From: Taibaiella chishuiensis
Lineage (GTDB): Bacteria > Bacteroidota > Bacteroidia > Chitinophagales > Chitinophagaceae
DNA length: 64,000 nucleotides
NCBI RefSeq assembly: GCF_003014535.1
Contig: NZ_PYGD01000013.1
Span: 1-64,000 of the forward strand
Reading direction: 5' to 3'
Below the pieces are notes generated by a model. The model searched no databases. It was not told where the DNA came from and worked only from the letters and a program-made list of their open reading frames with translations. The position numbers were made by a program, and so were the translations under genes. This document shows, one piece after another, positions 9,097 through 18,745 of the stretch; the stretch's first letter is position 1, and every line of letters begins with the position of its first letter.

Positions 9097-9858
9097 CTAT
9101 CCATTCCTCAGCATATCCGCATAGGCATCAGGCAAAGGACTGTCTTCAACAGCTTTTGCCGCCCTTTCTACATCATAATCAAACCTGATAAATTCCACGA
9201 GGATACTGTCCTTGTCCTTGATTGTGCTGTGGTCGTTTATGGTCAGCATTACATAACAGCCTTGCGGGTTTCCGTCTTTGGGCTTACCGGCAGCGCCAAG
9301 ATTTATAGCATGGCGGTAGTGTGTACCCGATGAAGCTAAAACCCTGTGATAGGGCTTATGGGTATGACCGAAACACATGATATCGGCATCGGCCTGTTCC
9401 ATGATCCGCAACATGCTTTTTTCGTCCCGGTCTTCAAATAAATATTCATTGATCCTGCGCGGGCTACCATGCACCAAAAGCAGATTAAATTTGTCTTCGT
9501 TCAACTGGAATTCAACTTTTATATGTGCCGGAAGTGTCCGTAAATAAGCGCGTTCCTCCGGCTGCACGATTTCATTAGTGTAAGAGATCGATACCTTGCC
9601 CATTGCCTTTTCTTCATCGGTTTTATAGGCGCAGCCACAATCGTCACTTGTACGGCCGATACCGAAATCATAATTGCCGGCAATCGTCGGGATGCCCCGC
9701 TGCCTGATCATATTGATGACTTCGTTCGGCCAGATATTATAACCTACCAGGTCGCCGAGGCAATAAATGGCGTCCGGCTTGCGGCTGTCGATGTCTGCCA
9801 GACAGGCTTCCAATGCAGGCAGGTTTGCGTGGATATCGCTAAAGAGCGCAATTTTCAT
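9097..9858 (-). CDS. Metallophosphoesterase of the calcineurin-like superfamily
   Basis: 253 residues with the complete dimetal signature: SDIHAN (Asp8, His10), GDLVGY, GNYD and the distal GHTH. The length fits the YfcE/MJ0936-type small phosphodiesterases. Its ATG lies 2 bp after the acr3 stop codon, so it is the last gene of the arsR-arsM-acr3 operon and translationally linked to the efflux gene. The substrate cannot be read from sequence. The context suggests a role in arsenic or phosphate stress, for example hydrolysing an arsenylated or phosphorylated metabolite, but that is inference. Confidence 0.88.
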   Translation of the reverse strand: MKIALFSDIHANLPALEACLADIDSRKPDAIYCLGDLVGYNIWPNEVINMIRQRGIPTIAGNYDFGIGRTSDDCGCAYKTDEEKAMGKVSISYTNEIVQPEERAYLRTLPAHIKVEFQLNEDKFNLLLVHGSPRRINEYLFEDRDEKSMLRIMEQADADIMCFGHTHKPYHRVLASSGTHYRHAINLGAAGKPKDGNPQGCYVMLTINDHSTIKDKDSILVEFIRFDYDVERAAKAVEDSPLPDAYADMLRNG

Positions 9859-9860
9859 GT

Positions 9861-10934
9861 TTATGCAGTTTGCGTTTTATATAATTTCCTTTTGAGATAG
9901 AAAGCGACATTGACCAGGGCAATAAGCGCAGGCACTTCAACCAAGGGCCCGATCACCCCGGCAAAAGCCTGACCTGAATTGATCCCGAATACACCGATGG
10001 CAACCGCGATCGCCAGCTCGAAGTTATTGCCCGCTGCGGTAAAGGATAAGGCGGCATTCTGCGCATAATCAGCGCCCGCATACCTGCCTAAAAGGAAGGT
10101 AACCAGGAACATGATCGCAAAGTAGATCACAAGCGGCAGCGCAATCCTGACCACATCAAACGGTATATCAACGATCAGCTTACCTTTCAGGCTGAACATC
10201 ACAACAATGGTAAATAACAATGCGATCAATGTAAAGGGGCTGATCTTCGGGATAAACTTGTGCTCATACCATGTCCTTCCTTTGGCGCGGATCAGGGCAT
10301 ACCGGCTTAGAAAGCCCGCTATAAAAGGGATGCCCAGGTAGATGAACACGCTCTCTGCAATTTGCTGAATGCTGATATCGATGTCCACCCCGTTCAGCCC
10401 GAAATAAGGCGGCAGGACTTTGACAAAGAGCCATGCAAAAAGGCTGTAGAAAACCACCTGGAAGATACTGTTGAATGCCACAAGCCCTGCGGCATACTCC
10501 CGGTTTCCTGCTGCAAGTTCGTTCCATACGATGACCATGGCGATACAACGCGCAATCCCGATCATAATAAGGCCTACCATATATTCCGGCTTATCCCGCA
10601 GGAATATAACCGACAGCAGGAACATCAATACAGGGCCGATCAGCCAGTTCATCACCAGCGAGAGAGAAAGTATTTTCGTGTTTTTAAATACCTGGCCTAA
10701 CTGTTCGTACTTCACCTTTGCCAATGGCGGGTACATCATCAGGATCAGGCCTATCGCAATAGGAATATTCGTTGTTCCGGACTGGAACGAATTGATAAAG
10801 CCTGACGATGAGGGGATGCAATAGCCAATCGCTACCCCGGTTGCCATTGCAAGGAATATCCACAGGGTCAGGTAGCGGTCGAGGAAGCCCAGCTTTTTCC
10901 GCTCATTGGCCGGGTTACAGTTGTTTGCGCTCAT
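9861..10934 (-). CDS. acr3: ACR3-family arsenite efflux permease
   Basis: 357 residues with about ten membrane segments. The family signature around [15 protein letters not shown] is present, as is the motif [16 protein letters not shown] with the cysteine known to be essential in ACR3 transporters. It exports As(III) across the inner membrane by proton antiport. It sits 28 bp downstream of arsM and 2 bp upstream of the phosphoesterase gene in the leftward ars operon. The start at ATG 10934 gives a short hydrophilic leader before the first membrane helix. No arsenate reductase gene accompanies it in this window. Confidence 0.93.
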   Translation of the reverse strand: MSANNCNPANERKKLGFLDRYLTLWIFLAMATGVAIGYCIPSSSGFINSFQSGTTNIPIAIGLILMMYPPLAKVKYEQLGQVFKNTKILSLSLVMNWLIGPVLMFLLSVIFLRDKPEYMVGLIMIGIARCIAMVIVWNELAAGNREYAAGLVAFNSIFQVVFYSLFAWLFVKVLPPYFGLNGVDIDISIQQIAESVFIYLGIPFIAGFLSRYALIRAKGRTWYEHKFIPKISPFTLIALLFTIVVMFSLKGKLIVDIPFDVVRIALPLVIYFAIMFLVTFLLGRYAGADYAQNAALSFTAAGNNFELAIAVAIGVFGINSGQAFAGVIGPLVEVPALIALVNVAFYLKRKLYKTQTA

Positions 10935-10962
10935 GTTATTGATCTTATTAAATGTTTGAGGG

Positions 10963-11805
10963 TCAGCAACAGCCGGAGCCGGGTGTACAGCAGGCGGCTT
11001 CAGGTTTCATGGCATAAACGGTAATGCTGAAGATGCCGGCCTTGCTTTGCTTGAATGCTTCGATTTCTTCCGCTGAAAGATAGTTGCTCAATATATCGTC
11101 GGGAATGATAACCGGCTTTTGCTTTTGTACGGTGATATTTGTAAAGCCGTTCTGGTGTATAAGGTTCAGGTAGTCTTCCCGCTGGATGGCGCCGGAAATA
11201 CAGCCAGCGTACATTTCAGCGGCATGCTTCAACTGCTCCGGCAGATCGCCGGCCAAGACCACATCTGAAATGCTGAAATGACCACCTGGCTTAAGAACGC
11301 GGTAAATCTCTTTAAAAACACCGTCTTTATTGGGAACAAGGTTCAACACACAATTGCTTACGATCACGTCGGCAACATTGGCCATCACGGGCATTTGCTC
11401 AATATCACCCTGGCGGAACTCAACATTATTATAGCCGAGTTGCGCAACATTGCCCCTTGCCTTGTCGATCATGGCTTCGGTGAAGTCAATGCCGATTACC
11501 CGGCCTTTTTCACCAACTACAGAACGGGCGATAAAGCAGTCATTGCCTGCGCCGCTGCCAAGGTCTATTACGGTATCGCCTTCTTTCATGCGCGCATATG
11601 CTGTAGGCAAGCCACAGCCCAGGCCTAAATCCGCGTCCGCATTGTACCCCTCCATTTGGGTATAATCGTCACTCATGATGTTGTACACTTCGGTGCTGCA
11701 ACCACCAGCACCACAGCAGGAGCTGGCGTTGGTGTCTTTGTCCTGCAAAGCGATCCTGCTGTATTGTTGACGGACAAGTTCTTTTAATTCCTGGTCGTTG
11801 TTCAT
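10963..11805 (-). CDS. arsM: Arsenite S-adenosylmethionine methyltransferase
   Basis: 280 residues. A class I methyltransferase fold has the SAM loop [11 protein letters not shown] and the post-loop [13 protein letters not shown]. The N-terminal Cys-Cys pair (SSCCGAGGC), the cysteine in ISNCVLN-type position ([10 protein letters not shown]) and the cysteine in YAGCISGAI correspond to the arsenic-binding cysteines of ArsM enzymes. The tail ends in CCTPGSGCC, as in many family members. It methylates As(III) to mono-, di- and trimethylated forms. It follows arsR by 51 bp; that gap carries a second copy of the arsR operator-like site, so the gene may have its own regulated promoter. Confidence 0.93.
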   Translation of the reverse strand: MNNDQELKELVRQQYSRIALQDKDTNASSCCGAGGCSTEVYNIMSDDYTQMEGYNADADLGLGCGLPTAYARMKEGDTVIDLGSGAGNDCFIARSVVGEKGRVIGIDFTEAMIDKARGNVAQLGYNNVEFRQGDIEQMPVMANVADVIVSNCVLNLVPNKDGVFKEIYRVLKPGGHFSISDVVLAGDLPEQLKHAAEMYAGCISGAIQREDYLNLIHQNGFTNITVQKQKPVIIPDDILSNYLSAEEIEAFKQSKAGIFSITVYAMKPEAACCTPGSGCC

Positions 11806-11823
11806 TTGACTATTTATTTGTTT

Positions 11824-11843
11824 ATTGCGATATTACGATTAAT
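11824..11843. promoter_or_regulatory. ArsR operator-like site upstream of arsM
   Basis: ATTGCGATATTACGATTAAT differs at one position from the site in the arsR promoter (12201-12220). It lies about 20 bp upstream of the arsM ATG. Arsenic-responsive ArsR proteins bind ATCG/ATTGC-type imperfect palindromes of this kind. Confidence 0.55.
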
Positions 11844-11856
11844 TAAGGTAAATTTT

Positions 11857-12186
11857 TTAACAGCAGTCTGACTTCAATTTTACTTCCACGAAGAACCCGG
11901 AAAGGATCTGCTTATACTCGTTCCAGACTTTGGGATTGATACAATAGCAAACACTGGTGCCTTCAATGGTTCCCTGGATCAGACCTGCATTTTTCAGTTC
12001 TTTCAGGTGCTGAGAAATGGTTGGCTGTGCCAGACCGAGCTCCGTAACCAGGTCGCCGCACACACAGGCGTTCAGTTTGATCAACTCCTGCAAAATAGCA
12101 ATGCGGGCAGGATGCGCCAGCGCCTTGGCCATATTTGCAAGGTCATTCTGTTTCTTTGTAAATAAATCGCTTTTAGTAGCACCCAT
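11857..12186 (-). CDS. arsR: ArsR-family arsenite-responsive repressor
   Basis: About 109 residues from ATG 12186 (MGATKSDLF), chosen because AAGGAG lies 8 bp upstream and the family domain begins directly after; the frame stays open further upstream but that stretch is promoter sequence. The winged-helix domain contains [14 protein letters not shown] and the recognition helix [18 protein letters not shown]. The metal site is ACVCGDLV (the ELCVCDL-type Cys-x-Cys), and the protein ends in DCC. It releases DNA on binding As(III)/Sb(III). It is the first gene of the arsR-arsM-acr3-phosphoesterase operon and probably represses it through the two sites at 12201-12220 and 11824-11843. Confidence 0.9.
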   Translation of the reverse strand: MGATKSDLFTKKQNDLANMAKALAHPARIAILQELIKLNACVCGDLVTELGLAQPTISQHLKELKNAGLIQGTIEGTSVCYCINPKVWNEYKQILSGFFVEVKLKSDCC

Positions 12187-12200
12187 GATTCGCTCCTTTG

Positions 12201-12220
12201 ATTGCAATATTACGATTAAT
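12201..12220. promoter_or_regulatory. ArsR operator-like site in the arsR promoter
   Basis: ATTGCAATATTACGATTAAT lies 15 bp upstream of the arsR ATG. Read on the minus strand it contains TAATATTG, which overlaps the expected -7 element (TAnnTTTG-like). It repeats almost exactly upstream of arsM. Confidence 0.55.
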
Positions 12221-12275
12221 ATCGAAAAGTCAGCAATAATTTTTTTAAGGTAAAATTTTTGTGTCGAAACCAGTT

Positions 12276-12459
12276 GCCCGCAGCGAAGCAAAAATGACTT
12301 TCACAGGATCACATTCCCCCGCCAGGACCGGGTATTGTAGTATATTTATTTATCCCGGATAGCTTAAAAAAACACGCCCTATTTATTTCTCTTAATTAGT
12401 AACACAGGAACAGATCTTCAGGCTCAATTTTTAATACCCCCAGAAATTCTGCTTGATCC
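12276..12459. mobile_element. MITE-like element, truncated copy
   Basis: The terminus CCCCCAGAAATTCTGCTTGA (from 12437) and inner sequence TTCACAGGATCACATTC match the other copies in inverse orientation. The homology ends near 12276, inside the arsR upstream region, so the distal half and second terminus are missing. Confidence 0.55.
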
Positions 12460-12466
12460 TCTTTAT

Positions 12467-12531
12467 GGGCGCTTTGCTTTTACAAATAAATTTGTGACGC
12501 ATGCGTCCGACGAACGTGTCAAAGTTCGAAC
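12467..12531. repeat. Second dispersed repeat family, copy 1
   Basis: CGCTTTGCTTTTACAAATAA, a 12-bp palindrome GACGCATGCGTC (12496-12507) and GTGTCAAAGTTCGAAC also occur at 19469-19573. There the palindrome reads GGCGCATGCGCC, so paired bases have changed together. It lies in the 560-bp gap between arsR and the SIR2 gene. The remaining 12532-12746 shows nothing recognisable. Confidence 0.5.
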
Positions 12532-12746
12532 TAATTTGAAATTGACATGGCTGAAATTCAAATATTTAAAGATTGATGACCTTGAGCTATTGCCTAGATT
12601 GGCGCCTTTAACTTGAAATAAAAAATTCTCGGTATCATTTCTATCGTTGACGTTTATATTTAATAGCTCTGCTGAATGTCACGAAGACCGTTTATTGTTT
12701 CCTGAAGCGCTGTAGACGTTACTACAAAATGCCATAAAGCGATTTA

Positions 12747-15700
12747 CTATGAACTCAATTTCGCCTTCAAATTGTACCTAATGTTGTTGAATCGACTTGA
12801 CTTCAAAAGAGAAAGAAAGTGTGAAATACTCTCTGACTCATAATCCCATTTTTTTAATGTTGAAGCAAGACATATTAAATGCACCTCTAGCTTTGGAATA
12901 TATAGATCTGGTGGATAACTCAATCGATAGCTATTCAAAATTTGAAGTATACTTCCAGCTAAATTTCTGAAAATTGACTTCGTACCAAAATCGCGACACC
13001 AAATATTTAAATATTCTAGCAATAGGATTATTCCTGGCCCATGCTTAAGTAGAACTTTATTGACGGCTAGATTTAAAATTGCAGTATATTTATCAAAATT
13101 GCCATTATCATAAAATTCTCTAGATAAGGTAGATATACTGTTATTAATGTCTGATAACGATGATGACATGATCAAGGGTACCAAGTCGTCTGGCTCAGGA
13201 GTTATTCCGGATAGGGTTTCGACTGTATCTACGATATCCTTAAAATTAGGGTCAGAACGTAAAACATTGTTTTCAGCATCAAGAAACCAGCGCATTTCCC
13301 GTAATAATGAATTGAAGCCATTAATACGATCTATCGGAAGAAGTTTCATCTGCTCTACGCTGACTTTGAGTTTGTGATAAATGGTTAGAATTTTCTTTCT
13401 GGTAAAGGCTTGATTAATATCTTCGCTTCCCCCTTTCATCAATCGTCGAAGTGAGATGAAGTCGAGCCCCAAAGTCAAAATTCGCCTGCCTTTTTCGTCA
13501 GTGCTGATTCCGGTTTGCCATAGCATTGGACTTTTTATTAATTCATGAACGAGCTTTTTATAAAGTGGCTTATTTCCTTTACCGTAAAACGCCACTAGCA
13601 TCCAAAGATTCGAATTGTTGAGTTTTGAGAAGGTCAGCTTCCCCAATGATGCCTGAATTGTCTTTTTTTGTTCAACTGTCAGATGCTCGTTAATATTTCC
13701 GAGAAGACGGAGACAATGCGGTTGTTTCTCAATTAATTGGATAAAATAGTTTATGTAGTTTGATATTTTTTTTTCAGTCTTCTTAATTTTCAAAACTGTA
13801 TATGCGGCGTTCTTATTCAATAAAAATAGACACTGAGTACACCCCTCTATATGTGAAAAGTCTTTTGCCTGTTCCAAGCAGTCGTAAAGTACCAATTTAA
13901 TTATACCACGATCTTGAATAAATCGGATTGAGGATTCGATAAATGTAAAATCATCTTCTCGATCTCTAATAAACAATGCTCCGTTTTGTTTTTTTTCATT
14001 CCAGACTGATAGGAAAAATTGTTCCCATGTAGAGGGGGGAAGGCTAATAATAAATTGGCTTAAAAATATAAGGATATTACTTTTATAATACCAGGGAGTA
14101 TAATCGTCGAAGTAAGACTTGGCCAAACTTTCAAAAATAACTAGATTACTTGTTCCTAGATCATCTGTAAATGCGTAATCCTGACCAATTCGCTTTATAA
14201 ACTTAGAATCATTGTACTGCAAAGCAAAATACAGCACTGGCATAGGAAACCGTTTGAGCACTGTTTTTAAAATTGGATAGATATCATCTCTATGTCGAAG
14301 ATAGCCGCCATCCCTTGAAAAAGGCAATCCCGTTTCAAGCATCATTCCTAACATTTGGATACAAAGTGCCTCTTTTTCTGAATCTCCACCTAAAATTAAG
14401 CCGTCGATATAATCGTCAGCGCTATACGTATCAACTTTGTGTGTTCGTTTATTTTTTTGCGACAACACATAATCCTGGTTGTCTGCAAGCCTTCTTAAAC
14501 CATGAAATTTTAGCTGTTCTAGCCTTTCATATAACCGCTTGTCGTTATCAAAACCACGCAATACCCGCTCTATTTCCAATGCATAAAGCTCTTCTTGAAC
14601 CAAATCGAATTTTTGAGATCGAATGAATTTGAGAGCCTTTTCCCGGTCAACAATACTCCAATAGGCGGTAAGAGCTATTACATTTTCATCTTCCTGTTGA
14701 ATCGTATCTGCAATAGTTTTTAAGGAACTGAAACGCATACTTGTTACGTCATTTAAGGCTAAAAGAAATGGCTTGTCACGCTCATAAATTTCCAGCGTTA
14801 GTCTTGAGCATACCTGATGTATCTTTTTTACAGTTTGACCATCACACCGCCAAATAGCATCTTTTATTTCTTGCTTGAGAAAATGATAATATAATTCTGG
14901 GGAAATAGCTTTGGCTTTTGATTTCAGTAAAGCAAATTCTTCGTTAGATATTACACATGAATACGGTAGAAATAGGTCATTTAAAACCAGACATACAAGT
15001 TTTAAGAAGTTAGTTTGAAATTCTTTTTTTTCTTTAATAGCCGATTTAAAGTAATCGCCTATTCTTAGTAAGAAATCAATCTTGGAGAAATTGTTTGAAT
15101 TGTGGAAAGCGGGAATTCTACTAAATCTCTTTAGATATTCAAGTTCATGATAGTTTTCGCAAACCTTTAGTACATCTTCGAACGAAGAGTGAGCTGCCCT
15201 GTTTTCGAACAAGTCCATGTAGGATTCGTATTGCTCCCTCCCTAATAATTCGTAAGACACTTTAGGTATATCAATAACAGGTATGTCGCTTAGGTAATCA
15301 ATAAACGATTTTAGTATTGATTTGACGTTGTTAGCGTTGATAGGCTTGCCGGATGCAGACTCTAAGAATTCAATGCAAACAGGTGAACTTAAAGGTATGT
15401 ATGCAATACTGTGATTTTTATAAAACTGCTCTTTGTGTGCATCCGGTGCTTTCGTGGCTCTGGCGTCTATTAAATAGATTTTAATATCATCGTTATCTCT
15501 GCTATTTTTCCGCGTTACTACAGTTCTGATCCACGATACCCAAGCTAAAAAGTTAGGATCGTCACCTGAAAACCCTATAAGGCAAAAGTTTCCCTGCAAC
15601 AGTGATATTCTCATGAGCTGAGTGAAAGCTTCGTGGTGCTGCGGATAGCCTTCATAGTCTTCGTTTGATATGATATACCGTTTATTAAATTCGTTATCGA

Positions 15701-16604
15701 ATTCAAACAATTCATTTTCAGATTCGGGCAGGGAACCATGAAGCTTGATTATGTTTCTATTTCTTTTTAGAGCTAAATCAGATGAATGTTTGACTATGTT
15801 ATAGCATTCGTTAAGTGCTGCTTCGATCGTTGATTTTTTTTCGATCAAGCTCTTCTGCCTGACTTTTTTTAATTCTAAATGATGTCCAGTAGAATTTCTT
15901 GACTTTCTTAACTCAATATCAACGTCATATTGACTGCTTCTTCCCAACTCTTGTGCATTAAGTTTTTCCTCCAAATCCTTAAACTCAATTTCCAGAGCGG
16001 GAATTTCGTTTAACAAATCCTGTATTTCTTCATCCAATTTTTTAAGCTGTAGTTTTAGCCCATCAGCCGTTTCGATATCAATGCAGAATTCTAACAAGTT
16101 GTCGTAGTTTGTGGTATATATATTACTCCAAGGTAGCCGGATAAGTTGTGAATGAAGTTCTAAGTCGCTCTCACTTATTGCTGTCTCGCTGAATTGCCCA
16201 TTCTCTTTTATTTTTAGAAAAGGTTTACCTTCAATACGAACTGCTAACGGTGTATTTTCCTCTATGTAGACATCGACAGTTTCCCTAAAACCCATCTTTC
16301 TAATATAATTCGAAACTACATTTAGGTAGCCTGTTTGCTCTATGTATTGGTTTACTTGTTCGCTACAAAATCTAGAATAATCCTCTTTAGCGGATTCGGG
16401 ATCTTTTTTTGTTTTCTCCATGAATGCACAGCTATATAAAGTATTGTTCATTCGCAATACCATTTTCTCCAGTAACTGCCACCAACTAGGGAAAAGGGTC
16501 GGGTGAACATTTTTGCTAAAGCCTGCCCCTACGAGTACGGAAAGGCTTTTGTCCTGGAGTTTTTGTCGAAGTTTTTGTAGTTGTTCTATATAGTCTTTTT
16601 TCAT
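12747..16604 (-). CDS. Large SIR2-domain protein, probable anti-phage NADase
   Basis: 1285 residues. The N-terminal SIR2-like domain (about 15-370) shows LVGAGFSKN (24-32), TTNYDN (164-169), IKLHGS with candidate catalytic His289, and GFSGDDPNF (344-352), the NAD-binding signatures of SIR2_2-type enzymes. A coiled-coil insertion (about 181-275) splits the domain. The remaining 900 residues are helical with no recognised domain, as in defence-associated sirtuins (DSR/SIR2-HEPN-like), where they sense phage proteins. The expected activity is NAD+ depletion on infection. The gene is AT-rich, monocistronic and flanked by hairpins and dispersed repeats, which suggests acquisition. Start ATG 16604; no clear Shine-Dalgarno. 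Confidence 0.82.
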   Translation of the reverse strand: MKKDYIEQLQKLRQKLQDKSLSVLVGAGFSKNVHPTLFPSWWQLLEKMVLRMNNTLYSCAFMEKTKKDPESAKEDYSRFCSEQVNQYIEQTGYLNVVSNYIRKMGFRETVDVYIEENTPLAVRIEGKPFLKIKENGQFSETAISESDLELHSQLIRLPWSNIYTTNYDNLLEFCIDIETADGLKLQLKKLDEEIQDLLNEIPALEIEFKDLEEKLNAQELGRSSQYDVDIELRKSRNSTGHHLELKKVRQKSLIEKKSTIEAALNECYNIVKHSSDLALKRNRNIIKLHGSLPESENELFEFDNEFNKRYIISNEDYEGYPQHHEAFTQLMRISLLQGNFCLIGFSGDDPNFLAWVSWIRTVVTRKNSRDNDDIKIYLIDARATKAPDAHKEQFYKNHSIAYIPLSSPVCIEFLESASGKPINANNVKSILKSFIDYLSDIPVIDIPKVSYELLGREQYESYMDLFENRAAHSSFEDVLKVCENYHELEYLKRFSRIPAFHNSNNFSKIDFLLRIGDYFKSAIKEKKEFQTNFLKLVCLVLNDLFLPYSCVISNEEFALLKSKAKAISPELYYHFLKQEIKDAIWRCDGQTVKKIHQVCSRLTLEIYERDKPFLLALNDVTSMRFSSLKTIADTIQQEDENVIALTAYWSIVDREKALKFIRSQKFDLVQEELYALEIERVLRGFDNDKRLYERLEQLKFHGLRRLADNQDYVLSQKNKRTHKVDTYSADDYIDGLILGGDSEKEALCIQMLGMMLETGLPFSRDGGYLRHRDDIYPILKTVLKRFPMPVLYFALQYNDSKFIKRIGQDYAFTDDLGTSNLVIFESLAKSYFDDYTPWYYKSNILIFLSQFIISLPPSTWEQFFLSVWNEKKQNGALFIRDREDDFTFIESSIRFIQDRGIIKLVLYDCLEQAKDFSHIEGCTQCLFLLNKNAAYTVLKIKKTEKKISNYINYFIQLIEKQPHCLRLLGNINEHLTVEQKKTIQASLGKLTFSKLNNSNLWMLVAFYGKGNKPLYKKLVHELIKSPMLWQTGISTDEKGRRILTLGLDFISLRRLMKGGSEDINQAFTRKKILTIYHKLKVSVEQMKLLPIDRINGFNSLLREMRWFLDAENNVLRSDPNFKDIVDTVETLSGITPEPDDLVPLIMSSSLSDINNSISTLSREFYDNGNFDKYTAILNLAVNKVLLKHGPGIILLLEYLNIWCRDFGTKSIFRNLAGSILQILNSYRLSYPPDLYIPKLEVHLICLASTLKKWDYESESISHFLSLLKSSRFNNIRYNLKAKLSS

Positions 16605-16644
16605 TGCATACTAGTTGAATGCATAATAATAAGATATTTTTTTC

Positions 16645-16929
16645 ATGTATAAAATACTTGGCCAGAAGTTAGAGATAAAAATATCGTTTTATCTTTCTTG
16701 GAACAATCAATTGTTTATAAACCAATTCTTTCAGGCGGAATTTTTAGTTTATTTACTAACAAATAAAGGGGACGAAAGAGGGAATTGTGAGAGTCGGTTA
16801 ACTTCAATACCTTGTCCCTATAAGTATTTGAATAAGACGGTAGCATCAATCGAAACAGATTACCCCTTTTGTTTAAAGGCAGCTTTCGAAAACTATTGGA
16901 TTAATGAACTACGAATAAATAGAAAATGA
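16645..16929 (+). CDS. Doubtful small reading frame divergent from the SIR2 gene
   Basis: 94 residues, AT-rich, no signal peptide and no recognisable domain or motif. It starts 40 bp from the SIR2 start on the opposite strand and would share its promoter region. It is kept only because it is the sole open frame in a 700-bp gap; it may be non-coding. Confidence 0.2.
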   Translation: MYKILGQKLEIKISFYLSWNNQLFINQFFQAEFLVYLLTNKGDERGNCESRLTSIPCPYKYLNKTVASIETDYPFCLKAAFENYWINELRINRK

Positions 16930-16980
16930 CAATTCACTTGCAGATTTAATAGGTCTTGCCTCTTTGGTGCCTTTCCGCCC

Positions 16981-17002
16981 TTGTTGGTGTTTTCACCAAC
17001 AA
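16981..17002. repeat. TTGTTGGTG hairpin, copy 1
   Basis: TTGTTGGTG pairs with CACCAACAA around a TTTT loop. A near-identical hairpin lies at 19294-19318, on the other side of the blaR/blaI pair. It is probably a dispersed terminator-like repeat. Confidence 0.5.
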
Positions 17003-17175
17003 CAGCTCGATGCGTCGCCTGATGTGTTTATAAGGAGATGACTGAATTATCTTATCTCTTCTTAGCTTCTCGCTACGCCTTTTGAGTGTCCTGCCCATTA
17101 ATAGTGGTATGCAGGTATAAAAACAGGAGCAGCCTGCACCTTCGAAATATTTTTGACGTCGCGCTCAGTCCTAAA

Positions 17176-17206
17176 AAAGTCTTTAGCGCTGCTAAAGACT
17201 TTATTG
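17176..17206. terminator. Hairpin terminator downstream of the blaR-like gene
   Basis: AAAGTCTTTAGC and GCTAAAGACTTT form a 12-bp stem with a 3-nt loop, about 100 bp past the stop codon of the leftward M56 peptidase gene. A-rich sequence on the + side gives a U-tract on the minus transcript. The same hairpin recurs at 19511-19537. Bases 17207-17305 hold nothing else recognisable. Confidence 0.6.
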
Positions 17207-17305
17207 TAACTCCGGCGGATTGACCTGGAGATTGATGGATTTTCGCCTGTTGGAAAGCACCCTCTTTCCCAGGAACCAGCTTCGTTTAAAGCGATTAATG
17301 TACGG

Positions 17306-18718
17306 CTAACAGCCGGGGAAGCTCACGCTTACATAACTGTTCACCGTTTTGCCATTATTCAATGCAGGGTTCCAAAGTGGGCTGTCAGCAATAATCTTGC
17401 CCACAAGATTATCTGCGTTCGTGTCACCGATATACATCGCGTTCCACATCGCTTGCTGTCCCTGAACCCTCTCGGGTCTTACATACCGCGCATGGAAATA
17501 AACCACCTTTCCTTTTTTATCTACCAGAACATTAAGATCGACCAAATAAGTGAGGCTATCCACGGTGTTTGCACGCCGTTTGTTAAACTCTTCTTTGATG
17601 TAGTCGCCGAAAGCCGTTGCCGTATTGCCGTATGTTGCCGGCATCGGCAGGTAGTCATTCCGGTAAACGGGTTCATTATTGATGCCAACAATTACCTGCG
17701 GTTTTATTTTCACATTTGCAGGCGCCAACACTGCCCGTCCTTTCTCTTTGTCATAGGATAAAGTGTCCGATTGCCGCCAGATCAATACATTGCCGTTGGA
17801 GCGCATTCTATTACCTTGTATTTCGGTTTTGTCGGAAGGTTTAGCGCTCAAGAGAGCGCAGCACAACAGCACGGGAATAAGTAGCAGATATTTCCGGGTA
17901 CCAGGCCTGAGCCTGTGGATTTTTGTAAGCATATTGATTCTGTTTTTTATAGGTGAAAAGTGAAACGAATGAGCAACAGAAGGCGCGCCAAGCAACAGGG
18001 TTTGCTGTATAAGAAAACGGCCATAAGTATAAGGATCATCCCCTGCAGCCATAGCATCGGCTTCATATTCATGCTGTAGCCGCAGCAGGTAGCGGTAGCG
18101 CCAAACCAAGGGATGAAACCAGAAAATGATCGTTATAACTTGCATGATCCATAGATCCAGCCAGTGTTTCCTCGTGTGATGCGCCGCTTCATGCTGTAGG
18201 ATGTACCCCAGCTCCCTTGGGGGAACTGATACCATATCCGGGAGGAATATATAACCCCAAAATGAATAAGGCGCATGTACCCTACCCGTACAGATTACCT
18301 TATGACCATATACTGCCCGGACCGGATTGCTGCGCAACAGTATAGCGATCTTTAATAATTCAATCAGGTATTTCAGTAGCAATAACCCAACACCGGTACC
18401 ATACAGCATGCGTAACAGCAGCACGATGTTCCAACCGGAACTGCCCTCTGTTACCGGAGGTGCTACCGAATTGACGTTTTGCGTTGTGATGATGCCTGAT
18501 GGGGCAGGTAGATGCTGGGTTGTAATGGAAAAGTACCGGGGAGCATCTATAGGAAAAGAGGAGATTAATGAAGCCGGAAGGAAAGGCAGCAGACCGATAG
18601 CTATACTCAGCAGCAGGTAAACACGATTGACCGTGAAGCTTCTGCTCTTCTTATATAAGAGTTCAAAAAGTAAAAGAAGCATTGCCCAGACAATCGTTAC
18701 TTTAAGCAGATAAGCCAT
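17306..18718 (-). CDS. BlaR1-like M56-family membrane metallopeptidase
   Basis: 470 residues. Four predicted membrane segments in the first 300 residues bracket the zinc motif HEAAH (176-180) and the following EYEADAMA stretch that provides the third ligand. The C-terminal part (about 300-470) is a periplasmic domain ending with a TonB-C-like fold (DLNVLVDKKGKVVYF, DSPLWNPALNNGK). It is not a penicillin-binding sensor domain. The signal is therefore unlikely to be classical beta-lactam acylation. It lies 27 bp after the BlaI-type repressor gene and presumably triggers cleavage of that repressor. Confidence 0.88.
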   Translation of the reverse strand: MAYLLKVTIVWAMLLLLFELLYKKSRSFTVNRVYLLLSIAIGLLPFLPASLISSFPIDAPRYFSITTQHLPAPSGIITTQNVNSVAPPVTEGSSGWNIVLLLRMLYGTGVGLLLLKYLIELLKIAILLRSNPVRAVYGHKVICTGRVHAPYSFWGYIFLPDMVSVPPRELGYILQHEAAHHTRKHWLDLWIMQVITIIFWFHPLVWRYRYLLRLQHEYEADAMAAGDDPYTYGRFLIQQTLLLGAPSVAHSFHFSPIKNRINMLTKIHRLRPGTRKYLLLIPVLLCCALLSAKPSDKTEIQGNRMRSNGNVLIWRQSDTLSYDKEKGRAVLAPANVKIKPQVIVGINNEPVYRNDYLPMPATYGNTATAFGDYIKEEFNKRRANTVDSLTYLVDLNVLVDKKGKVVYFHARYVRPERVQGQQAMWNAMYIGDTNADNLVGKIIADSPLWNPALNNGKTVNSYVSVSFPGC

Positions 18719-18745
18719 GCTACAATGAGTTTAAATGTTGTTATA

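Noticed and set aside
12187-12291. N-terminal extension of ArsR
   Set aside because: The sequence contains the promoter and operator; a good ribosome-binding site precedes ATG 12186.
16981-17002. Possible CRISPR repeat, because the hairpin recurs at 19294
   Set aside because: Only two copies 2.3 kb apart, no regularly spaced array and no cas genes.
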